NCBI GenBank assembly: GCA_028280455.1
Contig: JANQLT010000137.1
Location: 1-46,649 of the forward strand
Direction of reading: 5' to 3'
Source: Kiloniellales bacterium
GTDB lineage: Bacteria > Pseudomonadota > Alphaproteobacteria > Kiloniellales > JAKSDN01
Length of the DNA stretch: 46,649 nt
Shown: positions 8,571 through 17,661 of the stretch, one piece after another
Position numbering within the stretch: the stretch's first letter is position 1
Layout: the number at the start of each line of letters is the position of its first letter
Program-made: the position numbers and the translations under genes
Notes under the pieces: generated by a model
Seen by the model: the letters and a program-made list of their open reading frames with translations, nothing else
What the model was told of the DNA's origin: nothing
Database searches by the model: none

Positions 8571-9026
8571 ATGACAGCCCTCCAACCCGAGACCGGCGAC
8601 GCCCCGGTCCTGACCCTCGTGCGCCATTTCGCCGCCCCGCCCGAGGCGGTCTTCAAGGCCTTCACCGACCTGGAGGCGCTGGCCGCCTGGTGGGGGCCGG
8701 AGGGCATGACCGCGCCGGTGGTCGAGCTCGACCTGCGGCCCGGCGGCGCTTGGCGCACCTGCATGCGCAACGCCGAGGGCCGGGACCACTGCGTGCGCGG
8801 CGTCTACCGCGAGATCAGCCCGCCGAGCCGCCTCCGCTTCACCTGGGCCTGGGAGGAGGGCGAGTTCGCCGACCGGGAGACCCTGGTCACCCTGACCTTC
8901 GTCGCCGCCAAGGGCGGCACCGAGCTACAGCTCCTCCAAGAGGGCTTCGCCAGCGAGGACATGCGCGCCAAGCACGAAGGCGGCTGGTCGAGCGCGCTGC
9001 TCTGCCTGGGCCAGGTCTTCCACTAG
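8571..9026 (+). CDS. SRPBCC (AHSA1-like) domain protein
   Basis: This is a 151-residue START/Bet v 1-like helix-grip protein. LVRHFAAPPEAVFKAFTD, LAAWWGPEGMTAPVVELDLR and the C-terminal GWSSALLCLGQVF place it in the AHSA1 (Activator of Hsp90 ATPase homology 1) group. These proteins bind small hydrophobic ligands in a cavity. The ATG at 8571 has AGGAG directly upstream. ArsR plus AHSA1 gene pairs are common and usually form one operon controlled by the ArsR protein; the natural ligand is unknown. Confidence 0.88.
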   Translation: MTALQPETGDAPVLTLVRHFAAPPEAVFKAFTDLEALAAWWGPEGMTAPVVELDLRPGGAWRTCMRNAEGRDHCVRGVYREISPPSRLRFTWAWEEGEFADRETLVTLTFVAAKGGTELQLLQEGFASEDMRAKHEGGWSSALLCLGQVFH

Positions 9027-9188
9027 CCACGCGGTCCCCCGCCAGCCCCCAAAAGACTGACGGCGTCTGGACAGGCCCCAACTGGACAGGCAGTGCCAGG
9101 TCGGCGCAGCATGCCGGCTCGCCGCTTTCCTGACTCGCCGTCCAGACTCGGGGGACTCGTCATCGTCACGTCGACCACGGCCGACCCC

Positions 9189-9623
9189 ATGGCCCTCGCC
9201 CTGCAGGAAGCCGAGGCCGCCGCGGCGGCCGGCGAGGTGCCGGTCGGCGCCGTCCTGGTCGAGGGCGACAGCGGCCGCGTCCTGGCCCGCGCCCACAACC
9301 GGGTCGAGCGCGACCGCGACCCGACCGCCCATGCCGAGCTGCTGGCGATCCGCGAGGCGGCGCGCGCCGTCGGCGCCCCGCGCCTGACCGAGGCCGATCT
9401 CTACGTCACCCTGGAGCCCTGCCCGATGTGCGCCCAGGCGATCGCCTTCGCCCGCCTGCGCCGGCTCTACTTCGGCGCCTACGACCCCAAGGGCGGCGGC
9501 GTCGAGCACGGCCCGCGGATCTTCCAGCAGCCGAGCTGCCACCACCGCCCGGAGGTCGTCGGCGGCCTGCAGGAGCTCGCCGCGGCCAGGCTCCTGAAGA
9601 GGTTCTTCGCCGCCCGGCGGTGA
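9189..9623 (+). CDS. tadA: tRNA-specific adenosine deaminase TadA
   Basis: TadA converts adenosine-34 to inosine in tRNA-Arg(ACG). The cytidine/deoxycytidylate deaminase fold is clear: EVPVGAVLV, the zinc ligand histidine and catalytic glutamate in TAHAELLAI, and the two zinc cysteines in EPCPMCAQA. FGAYDPKGGGVEHGPRIF matches the bacterial TadA tRNA-contacting region. The start is uncertain: ATG 9189 gives 144 residues but has no ribosome site, while ATG 9111 and GTG 9093 are open in frame and would give the short extra N-terminal stretch usual in the family. Confidence 0.92.
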   Translation: MALALQEAEAAAAAGEVPVGAVLVEGDSGRVLARAHNRVERDRDPTAHAELLAIREAARAVGAPRLTEADLYVTLEPCPMCAQAIAFARLRRLYFGAYDPKGGGVEHGPRIFQQPSCHHRPEVVGGLQELAAARLLKRFFAARR

Positions 9624-9726
9624 GCTTCATGGCATCCATCACGTTGACGTCACCGGCTTCGGCAGACCCCTGACAAGGGATCGCGCCGAGGCCATATCCA
9701 GAACGACAGGGAGCGCCGGACGTCCC

Positions 9727-10056
9727 ATGGCAGAGATCAGCGGCTACCACGCCCACGTCTACTACGACGCCGACGAGAAGCCGCGCGCCGAGACGCTGCG
9801 CGCGGCCATCGAGGCGCGCTTCGACGTCGCGCTCGGCCGCTGGCACGACAAGCCGATCGGGCCGCATCCCCGGGGCAGCTATCAGATCGCCTTCGGGCCC
9901 GAGCTGCTGGCGGCGCTGCTGCCCTGGCTGATGCTCAACCGCGACGGCCTGGTGATCTTCCTGCACGCGCTGACCGGCGACGACCTGGCCGACCATCGCG
10001 ACTACGCGCTCTGGCTCGGCCCCTCGGAAGAGATCGACCTCAGCGTGCTCCAATGA
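9727..10056 (+). CDS. DOPA 4,5-dioxygenase family protein
   Basis: This is a 109-residue protein of the DOPA 4,5-dioxygenase-like family. The family pattern is visible in GYHAHVYYD near the N-terminus, GRWHDKPIGPHPRGSYQIAF in the middle, and IFLHALTGDDLADHRDYALWLG towards the end. The histidines in these three motifs are probable iron ligands. Plant and fungal relatives cleave DOPA in pigment synthesis; the bacterial substrate is generally unknown. GGGAGCG lies upstream of the ATG. Its stop overlaps the ATG of the TlpA-like gene (ATGA), so the two are one operon. Confidence 0.85.
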   Translation: MAEISGYHAHVYYDADEKPRAETLRAAIEARFDVALGRWHDKPIGPHPRGSYQIAFGPELLAALLPWLMLNRDGLVIFLHALTGDDLADHRDYALWLGPSEEIDLSVLQ

Positions 10057-10709
10057 CTCGACAGGCACTCCGCAGCTTGCTCCTGGCGCTGGCGGTCGCG
10101 ATCGGCCTGCCGACCGCGCCGCGGGCGGCGGAGATCAGCCTCGACGAGGCGCGACGCCAGGCCCTCGCCGCGCTGCCCTACATGCAGGGCGAGACGCTCG
10201 ACGCCGCGTCCCTGCAAGACCGCGTGGTGGTGCTGACCTTCTTTGCCTCCTGGTGCCCGCCCTGCCACGTCGAGTTCGACTACCTGAACAGCCTGCGGCA
10301 GAGCTACGACGAGCGGCAGGTGGCGATCGTCGCGGTCAACATCTTCGAGGACTACCTGCCGCGGCCGGGCGGCCTCGAGGGCTTCCTCGCCAAAAAGGCG
10401 CCGGCCTTCACGATCCTCGGCGGCGGCGAGGCGGTGGCCGGGCCCTTCGGCGAGGTCGAGCGAATCCCGACGCTCTTCGTCTTCGGACCGGACGGCGCGC
10501 CGCTGCTGCACTTCGTGCATGCCCGCGGCGCCACCAAGACCCACGCCAGCCTGGAAGAGATCACGGCGGCGGTGGAAGCCGGGCTCTCGGTCCAGCTCGG
10601 CCGCGCTAGAGCGTTTTCCGATCGGACGGCACCGGGCCGCTCCCCCTCCCGGCCACCCAATAGGATACTGCCGTGGGTGGCCGGGAGGGGGAGCGGGCCG
10701 GTGCCGTGA
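10053..10709 (+). CDS. TlpA-like periplasmic thiol-disulfide oxidoreductase with repeat-derived C-terminus
   Basis: The protein has 218 residues. A signal peptide (about 1-26, ending near PRAA) is followed by a thioredoxin fold with the redox pair C68-x-x-C71 in FFASWCPPC and the cis-proline region ERIPTLFVFGPDG. TlpA-type proteins reduce periplasmic cysteines, for example during cytochrome maturation. The native domain ends around residue 186. The last 30 or so residues (ARAFSDRTAPGR onwards) and the stop are encoded by the hairpin element at 10606-10735, so the original C-terminus was probably replaced. It is translationally coupled to the DOPA-dioxygenase-like gene. Confidence 0.85.
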   Translation: MTRQALRSLLLALAVAIGLPTAPRAAEISLDEARRQALAALPYMQGETLDAASLQDRVVVLTFFASWCPPCHVEFDYLNSLRQSYDERQVAIVAVNIFEDYLPRPGGLEGFLAKKAPAFTILGGGEAVAGPFGEVERIPTLFVFGPDGAPLLHFVHARGATKTHASLEEITAAVEAGLSVQLGRARAFSDRTAPGRSPSRPPNRILPWVAGRGSGPVP

Positions 10710-10735
10710 GTCCGCGTCAGCGGAAAACGCGCTAG
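10606..10735. repeat. CTAG-bounded hairpin element (MITE-like), copy A
   Basis: The element runs from CTAG (10606) to CTAG (10732-10735). The termini are imperfect inverted repeats: AGCGTTTTCCG on the left and CGGAAAACGCG on the right. Inside, GGCACCGG and CCGCTCCCCCTCCCGG pair with CCGGGAGGGGGAGCGG and CCGGTGCC, giving a very long hairpin with a short loop near ATAGGATACTGCCGTG. Copy B (20683-20813) is nearly identical. Copy C (46620-46649) is cut by the window edge and copy D (14521-14562) is a half element. This copy encodes the end of the TlpA-like gene. Confidence 0.85.
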
Positions 10736-10780
10736 TCACCTGCATTAACCGCTTGCGTTAACCTCTGGGGCATCGCTTGC

Positions 10781-10811
10781 GGCGGATAGCCGAATTGCAA
10801 TTCTAGCCGCC
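10781..10811. promoter_or_regulatory. Palindrome upstream of the sensor kinase gene
   Basis: GAATTGCAATTC (10792-10803) is a perfect 12-bp palindrome. It is embedded in a longer imperfect dyad that starts with GGCGG at 10781 and ends with CCGCC at 10811. Another dyad, TTAACCGCTTGCGTTAA, lies at 10746-10762. Both lie 85-150 bases before the kinase ATG and are AT-rich for this genome, so they may be transcription-factor sites. No partner is identified. Confidence 0.35.
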
Positions 10812-10896
10812 AGCACAAGGTTATAGAGTCGCACAAGGCAACCGGCAGAAGGCGACGCCGGGGCGCCAAACGGCGTGGCATTCTGTCGGCGGCCCA

Positions 10897-12648
10897 ATGG
10901 TTTTTGTTGCGAAGCGGACACTGCTGGTGGCCCTGGTCCTGGCCCTCTTGGCCGGGCTGGCGGCTTGGCAGAGCCGCCATTGGGCCGAGGAGACGCTGCA
11001 CCAGGCGCTGTTCGGCGAGGCGACTTTGCTGGCCGAGCACAGCGCGCGCAGCCTGCAGGGCATCGACCTGACCCTGCAGGAGATCGTCCGCCGGGTCGAA
11101 GAAGCCTGGCGGCAGGGCCAGGCCCCGGGCACTTTTCATGACGAGATGTTGCGGCTGCATTTCGACGGCCTGCCCCAGGTCAGCGGCCTGCTGATCATGG
11201 ACCGCGACGGACGCCTGGTCTCGACCCAGGTCAGCGATCTGATGCAGGGCTTCGTCGACGCCGAGCGCGACTATTTCAGCGCCCACGCCGACGACTTCCG
11301 GCCGGGTCGCCTGTTCCTCGGCGAGCCGCTGCGCTCGCGCACCAGCAAGGCTTCCTACTTCGCCGCCAGCCACGGCTTCGGCGACCCGCAAGGCGGCTTC
11401 GGCGGCGTCGCCGTGGCGATCTTCGATCCCTTCTACTACCGCCGCTACTTCCAGCGCTTCGAGGCGAGCATCGCCACGCGCGACGTCGCGCTGATCGACG
11501 GCAACGGCCTGATCCTGGCGAGCTCGCCCGACTTCCCGGTGGCGGTCGGCGTGCCGCTCGGCCCCGAGGGCTTCGCCAAGGCCTACAAGGCCGACATCGA
11601 AAGCGCGCAGCTGATGCGCATCCTGTTGCCGGCCACCGGCGATGCGCACCTGGCGGTCATGCTGCAGGTGCCGGACCTGCCGATCTTCGGCTTCGTCGGC
11701 CTGCGCGAGTCGAAGGCCCTGCGCGACTGGGAGCGCCTGGTCATGGGCCTGGCCGCCGCCGCCTTCCTGGCGCTGCTCGGCGCGGCCGGCGCCTTCACCG
11801 GCATGTGGTGGCGCGAGAAGGCGCGAAGCCAGGCCTTCGACGCCCTCGCCCTGGCCAACCGCGAGGCGAGCGAGGCGCGCGACCGGGCCGAAGCGGCGAG
11901 CGCCGCCAAGTCGCGCTTCCTGGCGCACATCAGCCACGAGCTGCGCACGCCGCTGAACGCGATCCTCGGCTTCTCGGAGGTGATCCGCGACGCCCTGCTC
12001 GGCGAGGGACGGCCGCGCGACCGCGAGTACGCCGCGCTGATCCACCAGAGCGGCCGGCACCTGCTGCAGATCATCAACGACATCCTCGACCTGTCGCGCA
12101 TCGAGAGCGGCCGCATGACCCTGCAGCCGACCAGCCTCGGCCTCATGCCGCTCTTCGAGTCGGCCGAGCTGCTGACCCGCGAGGACTTCCGCGAGCGCAA
12201 CGTGATCCTGGAGATCGAGCCGCCGCCGCCCGGCAAGCTGCTCTACGGCGACGAGCGCGCGGTCAAGCAGATGCTGGTCAACCTGCTGTCCAACGCCGCC
12301 AAGTTCTCCGGCTCCGGCGACCTGGTGCGCATCTCCGCCCGCAGCCGCAGCGACGGCGGCCTGGAGATCGCCGTGCGCGACCAGGGCAGCGGCATTCCCG
12401 CCGAGCTGCTGAACCGGGTCTTCGAGCCCTTCAGCCAGGCCCAAGGCATGACCACCAGCCAGGGCCACGGCACCGGCCTCGGCCTGCCGCTGGTGCGCTC
12501 CCTGATCGAGCTGCACGGCGGCCGCATCGCCATTGAAAGCCGCGTCGGCAGCGGCACCGCCGTGACCTTGAGCTTTCCCCCGGCCCCGGCCGAGCCGCAG
12601 AAGGAGCCCGGACCGGCAGCACCGAAGGTGGGTGTGGCGGGAGACTGA
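10897..12648 (+). CDS. Membrane sensor histidine kinase with periplasmic sensing domain
   Basis: The protein has 583 residues. An N-terminal membrane segment (about 2-24) and a second (about 280-305, MGLAAAAFLALLGAAGAFTG) bracket a roughly 250-residue periplasmic domain. The pattern of this domain (SGLLIMDRDGRLVSTQ, DYFSAHAD, GLILASSPDFPV) fits a double-Cache sensor. The HisKA box has the phosphorylated H347 (ISHELRTPLN). The ATPase domain follows, with an N-box (LLSNAAKFS), a G1 box (DQGSGIP) and GTGLGLPL. There is no receiver domain and no adjacent response regulator, so the partner is elsewhere. It is a well-formed orphan kinase. Confidence 0.9.
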   Translation: MVFVAKRTLLVALVLALLAGLAAWQSRHWAEETLHQALFGEATLLAEHSARSLQGIDLTLQEIVRRVEEAWRQGQAPGTFHDEMLRLHFDGLPQVSGLLIMDRDGRLVSTQVSDLMQGFVDAERDYFSAHADDFRPGRLFLGEPLRSRTSKASYFAASHGFGDPQGGFGGVAVAIFDPFYYRRYFQRFEASIATRDVALIDGNGLILASSPDFPVAVGVPLGPEGFAKAYKADIESAQLMRILLPATGDAHLAVMLQVPDLPIFGFVGLRESKALRDWERLVMGLAAAAFLALLGAAGAFTGMWWREKARSQAFDALALANREASEARDRAEAASAAKSRFLAHISHELRTPLNAILGFSEVIRDALLGEGRPRDREYAALIHQSGRHLLQIINDILDLSRIESGRMTLQPTSLGLMPLFESAELLTREDFRERNVILEIEPPPPGKLLYGDERAVKQMLVNLLSNAAKFSGSGDLVRISARSRSDGGLEIAVRDQGSGIPAELLNRVFEPFSQAQGMTTSQGHGTGLGLPLVRSLIELHGGRIAIESRVGSGTAVTLSFPPAPAEPQKEPGPAAPKVGVAGD

Positions 12649-12680
12649 GAACGCCACGGACCAACCAACACTACAACCAA

Positions 12681-12820
12681 CACCACAACGGTTACCCTCG
12701 GGCTTGGCCCGCCTGCGGGCCATAGCCCTTCGGCGGGCGACGGCCCGAGGGTCCATGCCTCGGCACGCAGGATGGTGCGACCGGATCGAAGGATGCTCGG
12801 GTCAAGCCCGAGCATGACAG
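12681..12820. repeat. Modular REP-like palindrome (CTCGGG family), copy 1
   Basis: The unit begins CCACAACGGTTACCCTCGGG and ends ATGCTCGGG-TCAAG-CCCGAGCATGAC (positions 12792-12818). Both ends are short stem-loops built from the same CTCGGGCTTGACCCGAG core. In this copy the first stem is split by an extra module (GCCCGCCTGCGGGCC... to ...CCCTTCGGCGGGC). Copy 2 follows at 12893-12998 and further copies lie at 39838-40001 and, degenerate, at 38086-38204. Repeats of this kind are common between genes in alphaproteobacteria. Confidence 0.75.
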
Positions 12821-12892
12821 TATTCTTGTCGTCTGAAGAAGAAAGACACCGAAGGTGGATGCAGTCGCAAACTGAATGCCCCGTCGCCGGCC

Positions 12893-12998
12893 GACACCAC
12901 AACGGTCACCCTCGGGCTTGACCCGAGGGTCCATGCCTCGGCGCGCAGGATGGTGCGACCGGATCGATGGATGCTCGGGTCAAGCCCGAGCATGACAA
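12893..12998. repeat. Modular REP-like palindrome (CTCGGG family), copy 2
   Basis: This is a second head-to-tail copy about 75 bases after copy 1. It has the same prefix (CACCACAACGGTCACCCTCGGG at its start), the same middle (GGTCCATGCCTCGG, CGCAGGATGGTGCGACCGG) and the same terminal stem. It lacks the extra module found in copy 1. Together the copies fill the 364-bp gap between the sensor kinase and the convergent AMP nucleosidase gene, where they could act as a bidirectional transcription end. No gene is seen in this gap. Confidence 0.75.
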
Positions 12999-13012
12999 GC
13001 GAGAGGGAGGTA

Positions 13013-14482
13013 CTAGCGGAACGCCGGCTCGTCGAAGGAGCGGAGCTTGCGCGAGTGCAGGGAGGCGACGCTCTCCTCGCGCAGGCGGCGGATCGCCGCC
13101 AGGCCGATCTGCAGGTGCTGGCCGATGGAGTTGCTGTAGAAGGAGCTGGCCATGCCCGGCAGCTTGATGTCGCCGTGCAGCGGCTTGTCGGAGACGCAGA
13201 GCAAGGTGCCGTAGGGCACGCGCAGGCGGAAGCCGTTGGCGGCGATGGTCGCCGACTCCATGTCGACGGCGATGGCGCGGGACTGGTTGAAGCGCTGCCG
13301 CAGGTCGGCGTGGCGCAGCTCCCAGTCGCGGTCGTCGGTGGTGTAGATCGTGCCGGTGCGCAAGATGCGCTTCAGCTCGCGGCCGGACAGCTCGGCGACC
13401 TCGCCGACCGCGCCGGTCAAAGCGATCTGCACCTCGGCGATCGGCGGCACCGGCACCCAGGGCGGCAGGTCGGCGTCGAGCACGTGGTCGCTGCGCACGT
13501 AGGCGTGAGCGAGGACGTAGTCGCCGAGCCGCTGGGTCTTCCGCAGGCCGCCGCAGTGGCCGACCATCAGCCAGCAGTGCGGCCGCAGCACCGCGACGTG
13601 GTCGGTGATGGTCTTGGCGTTCGAGGGGCCGACGCCGATGTTGATCAAGGTGATGCCCTGGTGCCGGTCGCGCACCAGGTGGTAGGCCGGCATCTGCGGC
13701 AGGTGGCGCGGCGGCGTGCCGCCGGCCGGCTCGTCGGTCAGTTTCGGGTTCGGCGTCACCACGTTGCCGGGCTCGACGAAGGCCCGGTAGTCGCTGCCGT
13801 TGGCGACCTCGGCCCGGCCGTAGGCGACGAACTCGTCGACGTAGCGCTTGTAGTTGGTGAACAGCACGAAGCGCTGGAAGTGCTCGGGCGCCGTCGCCGT
13901 GTAGTGCGCCAGGCGGACCAGCGAGTAGTCGACCCGCTCGGCCGTGAAGAGGGCGAGCGGCTGCGGCGCCGACGACCCCGGGCGGTAGGTGCCGTTGGCG
14001 ATCGTGTCGTCGATGCGCGACAGGTCGGGCATCGGCAGGCGATCGGAGAGCTGCGCGGCCTGGCCTTCGTCGAGCCCGGCCTCCGCCGCCTCGACGACGA
14101 AGGTTACCGGGATCGCCACGTCGCTGATGCCGACCCAAAGCGGCCCGCCGTGGTTCTGCAGCAGCAGCTTGAACTGCGAGAGGTAGTAGGTCTCGAAGAG
14201 GTCCGGCCGGGTCAAGGTGGTGCCGAAGACGCCCGCGGCGGGCACCTGGCCGTAGGACAGGCCGCCGCCGCCTTCCAGTGCCTCCTTGGAGACCTCGATG
14301 CCGACGAAGGGGTAGCAGGCCGGCGGGCCGTTCGCCTCATGGCCGTCGCCCGCCAGCGACTGGACCTGGCGGCAGATGGTCGTGACCGCCTGCCGGTAGA
14401 GCGCCTGGACCCGAGCGAAAGCCGGCTCGGCCTCGGTGAAGGCCTCCAGCTCTCGGACCGCGCCGTACTTCGTCTCTGACAT
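13013..14482 (-). CDS. amn: AMP nucleosidase
   Basis: Amn hydrolyses AMP to adenine and ribose 5-phosphate, adjusting cytoplasmic AMP and adenylate energy charge. The ATG at 14482 gives 489 residues, close to the 484 of E. coli Amn. The N-terminal regulatory domain includes CYPFVGIEVSKEALEGGGG. The C-terminal phosphorylase-like domain shows TLINIGVGPSNAKTITDH, MVGHCGGLRKTQRLGDYVLAHAY and AVDMESATIAANGFRLRVPYGTLLCVSDKPLHGD. An upstream in-frame start at 14557 would run through the half hairpin element and is rejected. It ends just before the REP-like repeats. Confidence 0.92.
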   Translation of the reverse strand: MSETKYGAVRELEAFTEAEPAFARVQALYRQAVTTICRQVQSLAGDGHEANGPPACYPFVGIEVSKEALEGGGGLSYGQVPAAGVFGTTLTRPDLFETYYLSQFKLLLQNHGGPLWVGISDVAIPVTFVVEAAEAGLDEGQAAQLSDRLPMPDLSRIDDTIANGTYRPGSSAPQPLALFTAERVDYSLVRLAHYTATAPEHFQRFVLFTNYKRYVDEFVAYGRAEVANGSDYRAFVEPGNVVTPNPKLTDEPAGGTPPRHLPQMPAYHLVRDRHQGITLINIGVGPSNAKTITDHVAVLRPHCWLMVGHCGGLRKTQRLGDYVLAHAYVRSDHVLDADLPPWVPVPPIAEVQIALTGAVGEVAELSGRELKRILRTGTIYTTDDRDWELRHADLRQRFNQSRAIAVDMESATIAANGFRLRVPYGTLLCVSDKPLHGDIKLPGMASSFYSNSIGQHLQIGLAAIRRLREESVASLHSRKLRSFDEPAFR

Positions 14483-14520
14483 AACGTCGCCAGTGTAGGT
14501 CGTTTTCACGCTGTCGGCGC

Positions 14521-14562
14521 CGGGCCGGTGCCGCAATTCCGCGCCAGCGGAGAACAAGCTAG
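14521..14562. repeat. Half hairpin element (copy D)
   Basis: The bases from CGGGCCGGTGCCG to GCTAG match the right 42 bases of copy A (10694-10735), including the AGCGGA-AAC terminus and the CTAG boundary. The left half and the central hairpin are missing, so this is a decayed or truncated copy. It lies in the 90-bp gap between the amn and purD genes, both on the minus strand. Confidence 0.6.
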
Positions 14563-14572
14563 CGTGCGGACG

Positions 14573-15856
14573 TTAAGAAGCGTCGAGCGCCCGCCAGCCG
14601 ATGTCCCGCCGACAGAAGCCCTGGGACCAGTCGATCAGGTCGACCGCCCGATAGGCCAGATCGCGCGCCGCGCCGACGTCCGCGCCGAGCGCGGCGACGC
14701 CCAGCACGCGCCCGCCGTTGGCCAGGCAGGCGCCGCTCTCGCCGCGCTTGGTGCCGGCGTGGAAGACCTTGACGTCCGGCAGCGCGGCGGCGGCCTCGAG
14801 ACCGCGGATCTCACTGCCCTTCTCGTAGGCGCCGGGGTAGCCCTCGGCGGCCATGACCACGACCATGGCGGCTTCGGCGTACCAGCGCAGGTCGAAGCTC
14901 TCGAGCACGCCGTCGGCGCAGGCGAGCAGCGCCGGCAGCAGGTCCGACTTGAGCCGCATCATCAGCACCTGGCATTCCGGGTCGCCGAAGCGGACGTTGT
15001 ACTCCAGCAGCTTCGGCCCCTCGGCCGTCAGCATCAGGCCGGCGAAGAGCACGCCCTTGTAGGGCCGCCCCTCCGCGGCCATGGCGGCGACCGTGGGCCG
15101 GACGATCTCGGCCATGACCCGCTCCAGCAGGTCGGCGTCGAAGGCCGGCGTCGGCGAGTAGGCGCCCATGCCGCCGGTGTTGGGGCCGCGGTCGCCCTCG
15201 CCGACCCGCTTGTGGTCCTGGGCGGCGGCCAGCGGCAAGGCGATCTCGCCGTCGACCAGGGCGAAGAGGCTGACCTCCTCGCCGGCCATGAATTCCTCGA
15301 TGACCAGCACGCTGCCGGCCGCGCCGAAGGCCTCGTCGCGCATCGCCTGGTCGATCGCCTCGAGGGCCTGCTCGACGCTCTCGCAGACCGTCACGCCCTT
15401 GCCCGCGGCGAGGCCGTCGGCCTTGACCACGATCGGCGCGCCGCACTCGCGCACGTAGGCCTTGGCGGTCTCGGCATCGGTGAAGCGGCCGTAGGCGGCC
15501 GTCGGGATGCCGTGGCGGGCGCAGAGGTCCTTCATGAAGGCCTTGGAGCCCTCCAGCGCGGCGGCCGCGGCGCTCGGCCCGAAGGCCTTGATGCCGGCCT
15601 CGGCCAACCGGTCGACCAGGCCGGCGACCAGCGGCGCCTCCGGCCCGACCACCACGAAGTCGATGGCCTGCTCCCGGGCGTAGGCGACCAGCCCCTCGAT
15701 GTCCTCGGCACCGACGGCGACGCAGGTCACGCCCTCCTCCGCCGCGATCCCGGCGTTGCCCGGCGCGCAGTGGATCTCATCGCAAAGCGGCGAGCCGGAG
15801 AGCGCCCAGACCAGCGCGTGCTCGCGACCGCCGGAGCCGACGACCAGAATCCGCAT
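14573..15856 (-). CDS. purD: Phosphoribosylamine-glycine ligase (GAR synthetase)
   Basis: PurD joins glycine to phosphoribosylamine using ATP, the second step of purine synthesis. The 427-residue length is standard. The N-terminus [19 protein letters not shown] is diagnostic. Further along come [16 protein letters not shown], the ATP-grasp region ([34 protein letters not shown]), [20 protein letters not shown] and [12 protein letters not shown]. The ATG at 15856 is preferred; the frame is open upstream but encodes nothing family-like there. The hybrid kinase lies upstream on the same strand, 77 bases away, so a shared transcript is possible but not evident. Confidence 0.95.
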   Translation of the reverse strand: MRILVVGSGGREHALVWALSGSPLCDEIHCAPGNAGIAAEEGVTCVAVGAEDIEGLVAYAREQAIDFVVVGPEAPLVAGLVDRLAEAGIKAFGPSAAAAALEGSKAFMKDLCARHGIPTAAYGRFTDAETAKAYVRECGAPIVVKADGLAAGKGVTVCESVEQALEAIDQAMRDEAFGAAGSVLVIEEFMAGEEVSLFALVDGEIALPLAAAQDHKRVGEGDRGPNTGGMGAYSPTPAFDADLLERVMAEIVRPTVAAMAAEGRPYKGVLFAGLMLTAEGPKLLEYNVRFGDPECQVLMMRLKSDLLPALLACADGVLESFDLRWYAEAAMVVVMAAEGYPGAYEKGSEIRGLEAAAALPDVKVFHAGTKRGESGACLANGGRVLGVAALGADVGAARDLAYRAVDLIDWSQGFCRRDIGWRALDAS

Positions 15857-15933
15857 GGGCCGCGAGGATAGTGCCTGGCGGGCGAGTCGGGAACGGCGAA
15901 GGGGCGTCGGTCGGGGCAGCCCGCCGCGCGGGC

Positions 15934-17661
15934 TCACGCCAGCCGATCTAGCAGCCTTTGGAGCCCGGCGTGCCGGCCGCCGCCGGGGCGGGCCGCGCCA
16001 CCGCACCAGAAGTCGATAGTCTCGATCAGGTGGCGGCGGTCGATGGGCTTGGAGATGTAGTCGTTCATGCCGGCCTGCAGGCAGCGCTCGCGGTCGCCCT
16101 TCATGGCGTTGGCGGTGACGGCGATGATCGGCAGCTCGCTCAGGCCGAGCCGGGCGCGAATCGCTTGCGTCGCCGCGAAGCCATCCATCTCCGGCATCTG
16201 CAGGTCCATCAGGACCAGGTCGTAGGCGGACCGCCCGATCATCTCGATCGCTTCGAGGCCGTTGCCGGCGACGTCGGTGCGATGGCCCTCGCGGGCCAGC
16301 AGCGCGACGCCCAGTGCCTGGTTGACCTTGTTGTCCTCGACCAGCAGCACCTTGAGCGACGGCCGCTCCCGGGGTCCGTGGCTCTCGATGCGGCAGCCCT
16401 CGGCGCAGCGCACCGGCGTGCAAGACTGCGCCCGCTCGACCACCGGCAAGGTGAGCCGCAAAGTGAAGCGGCTACCGACACCGACGTCGCTGGTGACCGC
16501 CATGCCGCCGCCCATCAGCTCGGCCAGCTCGCGGCAGATCGCCAGGCCGAGACCGCTGCCGCCGAAACGGCGGGTGGTCGAGCTGTCGGCCTGCACGAAC
16601 TTCTGGAACAGCCGCGCGCAGGTCGCCTCGTCGATGCCGATGCCGCTGTCGATGACGCGGAAGCTCAGCGTGGCTTCCTCGCCGACCGGGCCCTCGGTCG
16701 CGACCTCGACGCGGACGCCGCCTCGCTTGGTGAACTTGATCGCGTTGCCGACCAGGTTGACCAGGATCTGCCGCAGCCGGCCCTGGTCGCCCAGCAAGGA
16801 CTGCGGCACCTCCGGCGCGACTTGCGTGGCGAGCTCGATGCCCTTGGCCTGGGCCCGGAAGGCCAGCATCGCCGTGGCGCTTTCGACCAGCGCGCGCAGG
16901 TCGAAGGCGATCGGCTCGAGCTCGAGCTTGCCGGATTCGATCTTGGCCAGGTCGAGGATGTCGTTGATCAGCGACAGCAGCATCTCGCCCGAGCCGTGGA
17001 TCGCCTCGACATAGTCGCGCTGCTTGGGATCGAGACCGCTGTCGAGCAGCAGGCCGGCCATGCCGAGCACCCCGTTCATCGGCGTGCGGATCTCGTGGCT
17101 GACGTTGGCCAGGAAGTCGGACTTCGCCCGGTTCGCCGCCGCCGCTTCGGCGGCCAGCGTCTCGGCTTCCTGCCGGGCCTTCTCGAGCCGCAGCTCCTGC
17201 TCCTTGAGCTCGGTGATGTCGGCGCGCGTGCCGACGACGAAGCCGTTCGGCATCTCGACGTCGTGGACCCGCAGCCAGCGGCCGTTGGCGACCTGCTGCT
17301 CTATCTGCCGGTTGGGCTGCTTGGCGGTTTCCAGGCGGGTCTGCACCCAGGCCTCGATCTTCTCCGGGTCGGTGATGCCGACGCAGTGGCGCGCGGTGTC
17401 GCGAGCGATCTGCTCCAGCTTGGCGCCGACCTGCCAGGTCTCGCCGATCGGCGCATACATCTCGCGGTAGCGCTGGTTGCAGAACAGCAGGGCGCCATCG
17501 GCGTCGAACACGATGAAACCCTCGCCCAGCGCCTCGACCGCTTCCATGAGGATGCGATGGTGGGTCCGCAGGCGCTCGCCCGCGAGTGCCGGATCGAGCG
17601 CCGGGTCGGGCGTTGCGTCGGCCGATTCACTGTTGTGGGAGGCGGAGTCGCAGCGTTTCAC
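15934..17661 (-). CDS. Cytoplasmic hybrid histidine kinase (PAS-HisKA-HATPase-receiver)
   Basis: The protein has 575 residues and no membrane segment. A PAS domain of the PAS_7 type occupies about 40-155 ([27 protein letters not shown]). A short coiled coil (150-180) leads to HisKA with phosphorylated H189 ([13 protein letters not shown]). The ATPase domain has [15 protein letters not shown] and [11 protein letters not shown]-terminal receiver domain (about 445-560) has the acceptor D486 ([13 protein letters not shown]) and the switch lysine in [10 protein letters not shown]. The phosphorelay would need a separate Hpt protein. It sits between purD and divergent xseA, genes that are often immediate neighbours in related bacteria, so it may be an insertion. 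Confidence 0.9.
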   Translation of the reverse strand: MKRCDSASHNSESADATPDPALDPALAGERLRTHHRILMEAVEALGEGFIVFDADGALLFCNQRYREMYAPIGETWQVGAKLEQIARDTARHCVGITDPEKIEAWVQTRLETAKQPNRQIEQQVANGRWLRVHDVEMPNGFVVGTRADITELKEQELRLEKARQEAETLAAEAAAANRAKSDFLANVSHEIRTPMNGVLGMAGLLLDSGLDPKQRDYVEAIHGSGEMLLSLINDILDLAKIESGKLELEPIAFDLRALVESATAMLAFRAQAKGIELATQVAPEVPQSLLGDQGRLRQILVNLVGNAIKFTKRGGVRVEVATEGPVGEEATLSFRVIDSGIGIDEATCARLFQKFVQADSSTTRRFGGSGLGLAICRELAELMGGGMAVTSDVGVGSRFTLRLTLPVVERAQSCTPVRCAEGCRIESHGPRERPSLKVLLVEDNKVNQALGVALLAREGHRTDVAGNGLEAIEMIGRSAYDLVLMDLQMPEMDGFAATQAIRARLGLSELPIIAVTANAMKGDRERCLQAGMNDYISKPIDRRHLIETIDFWCGGAARPGGGRHAGLQRLLDRLA

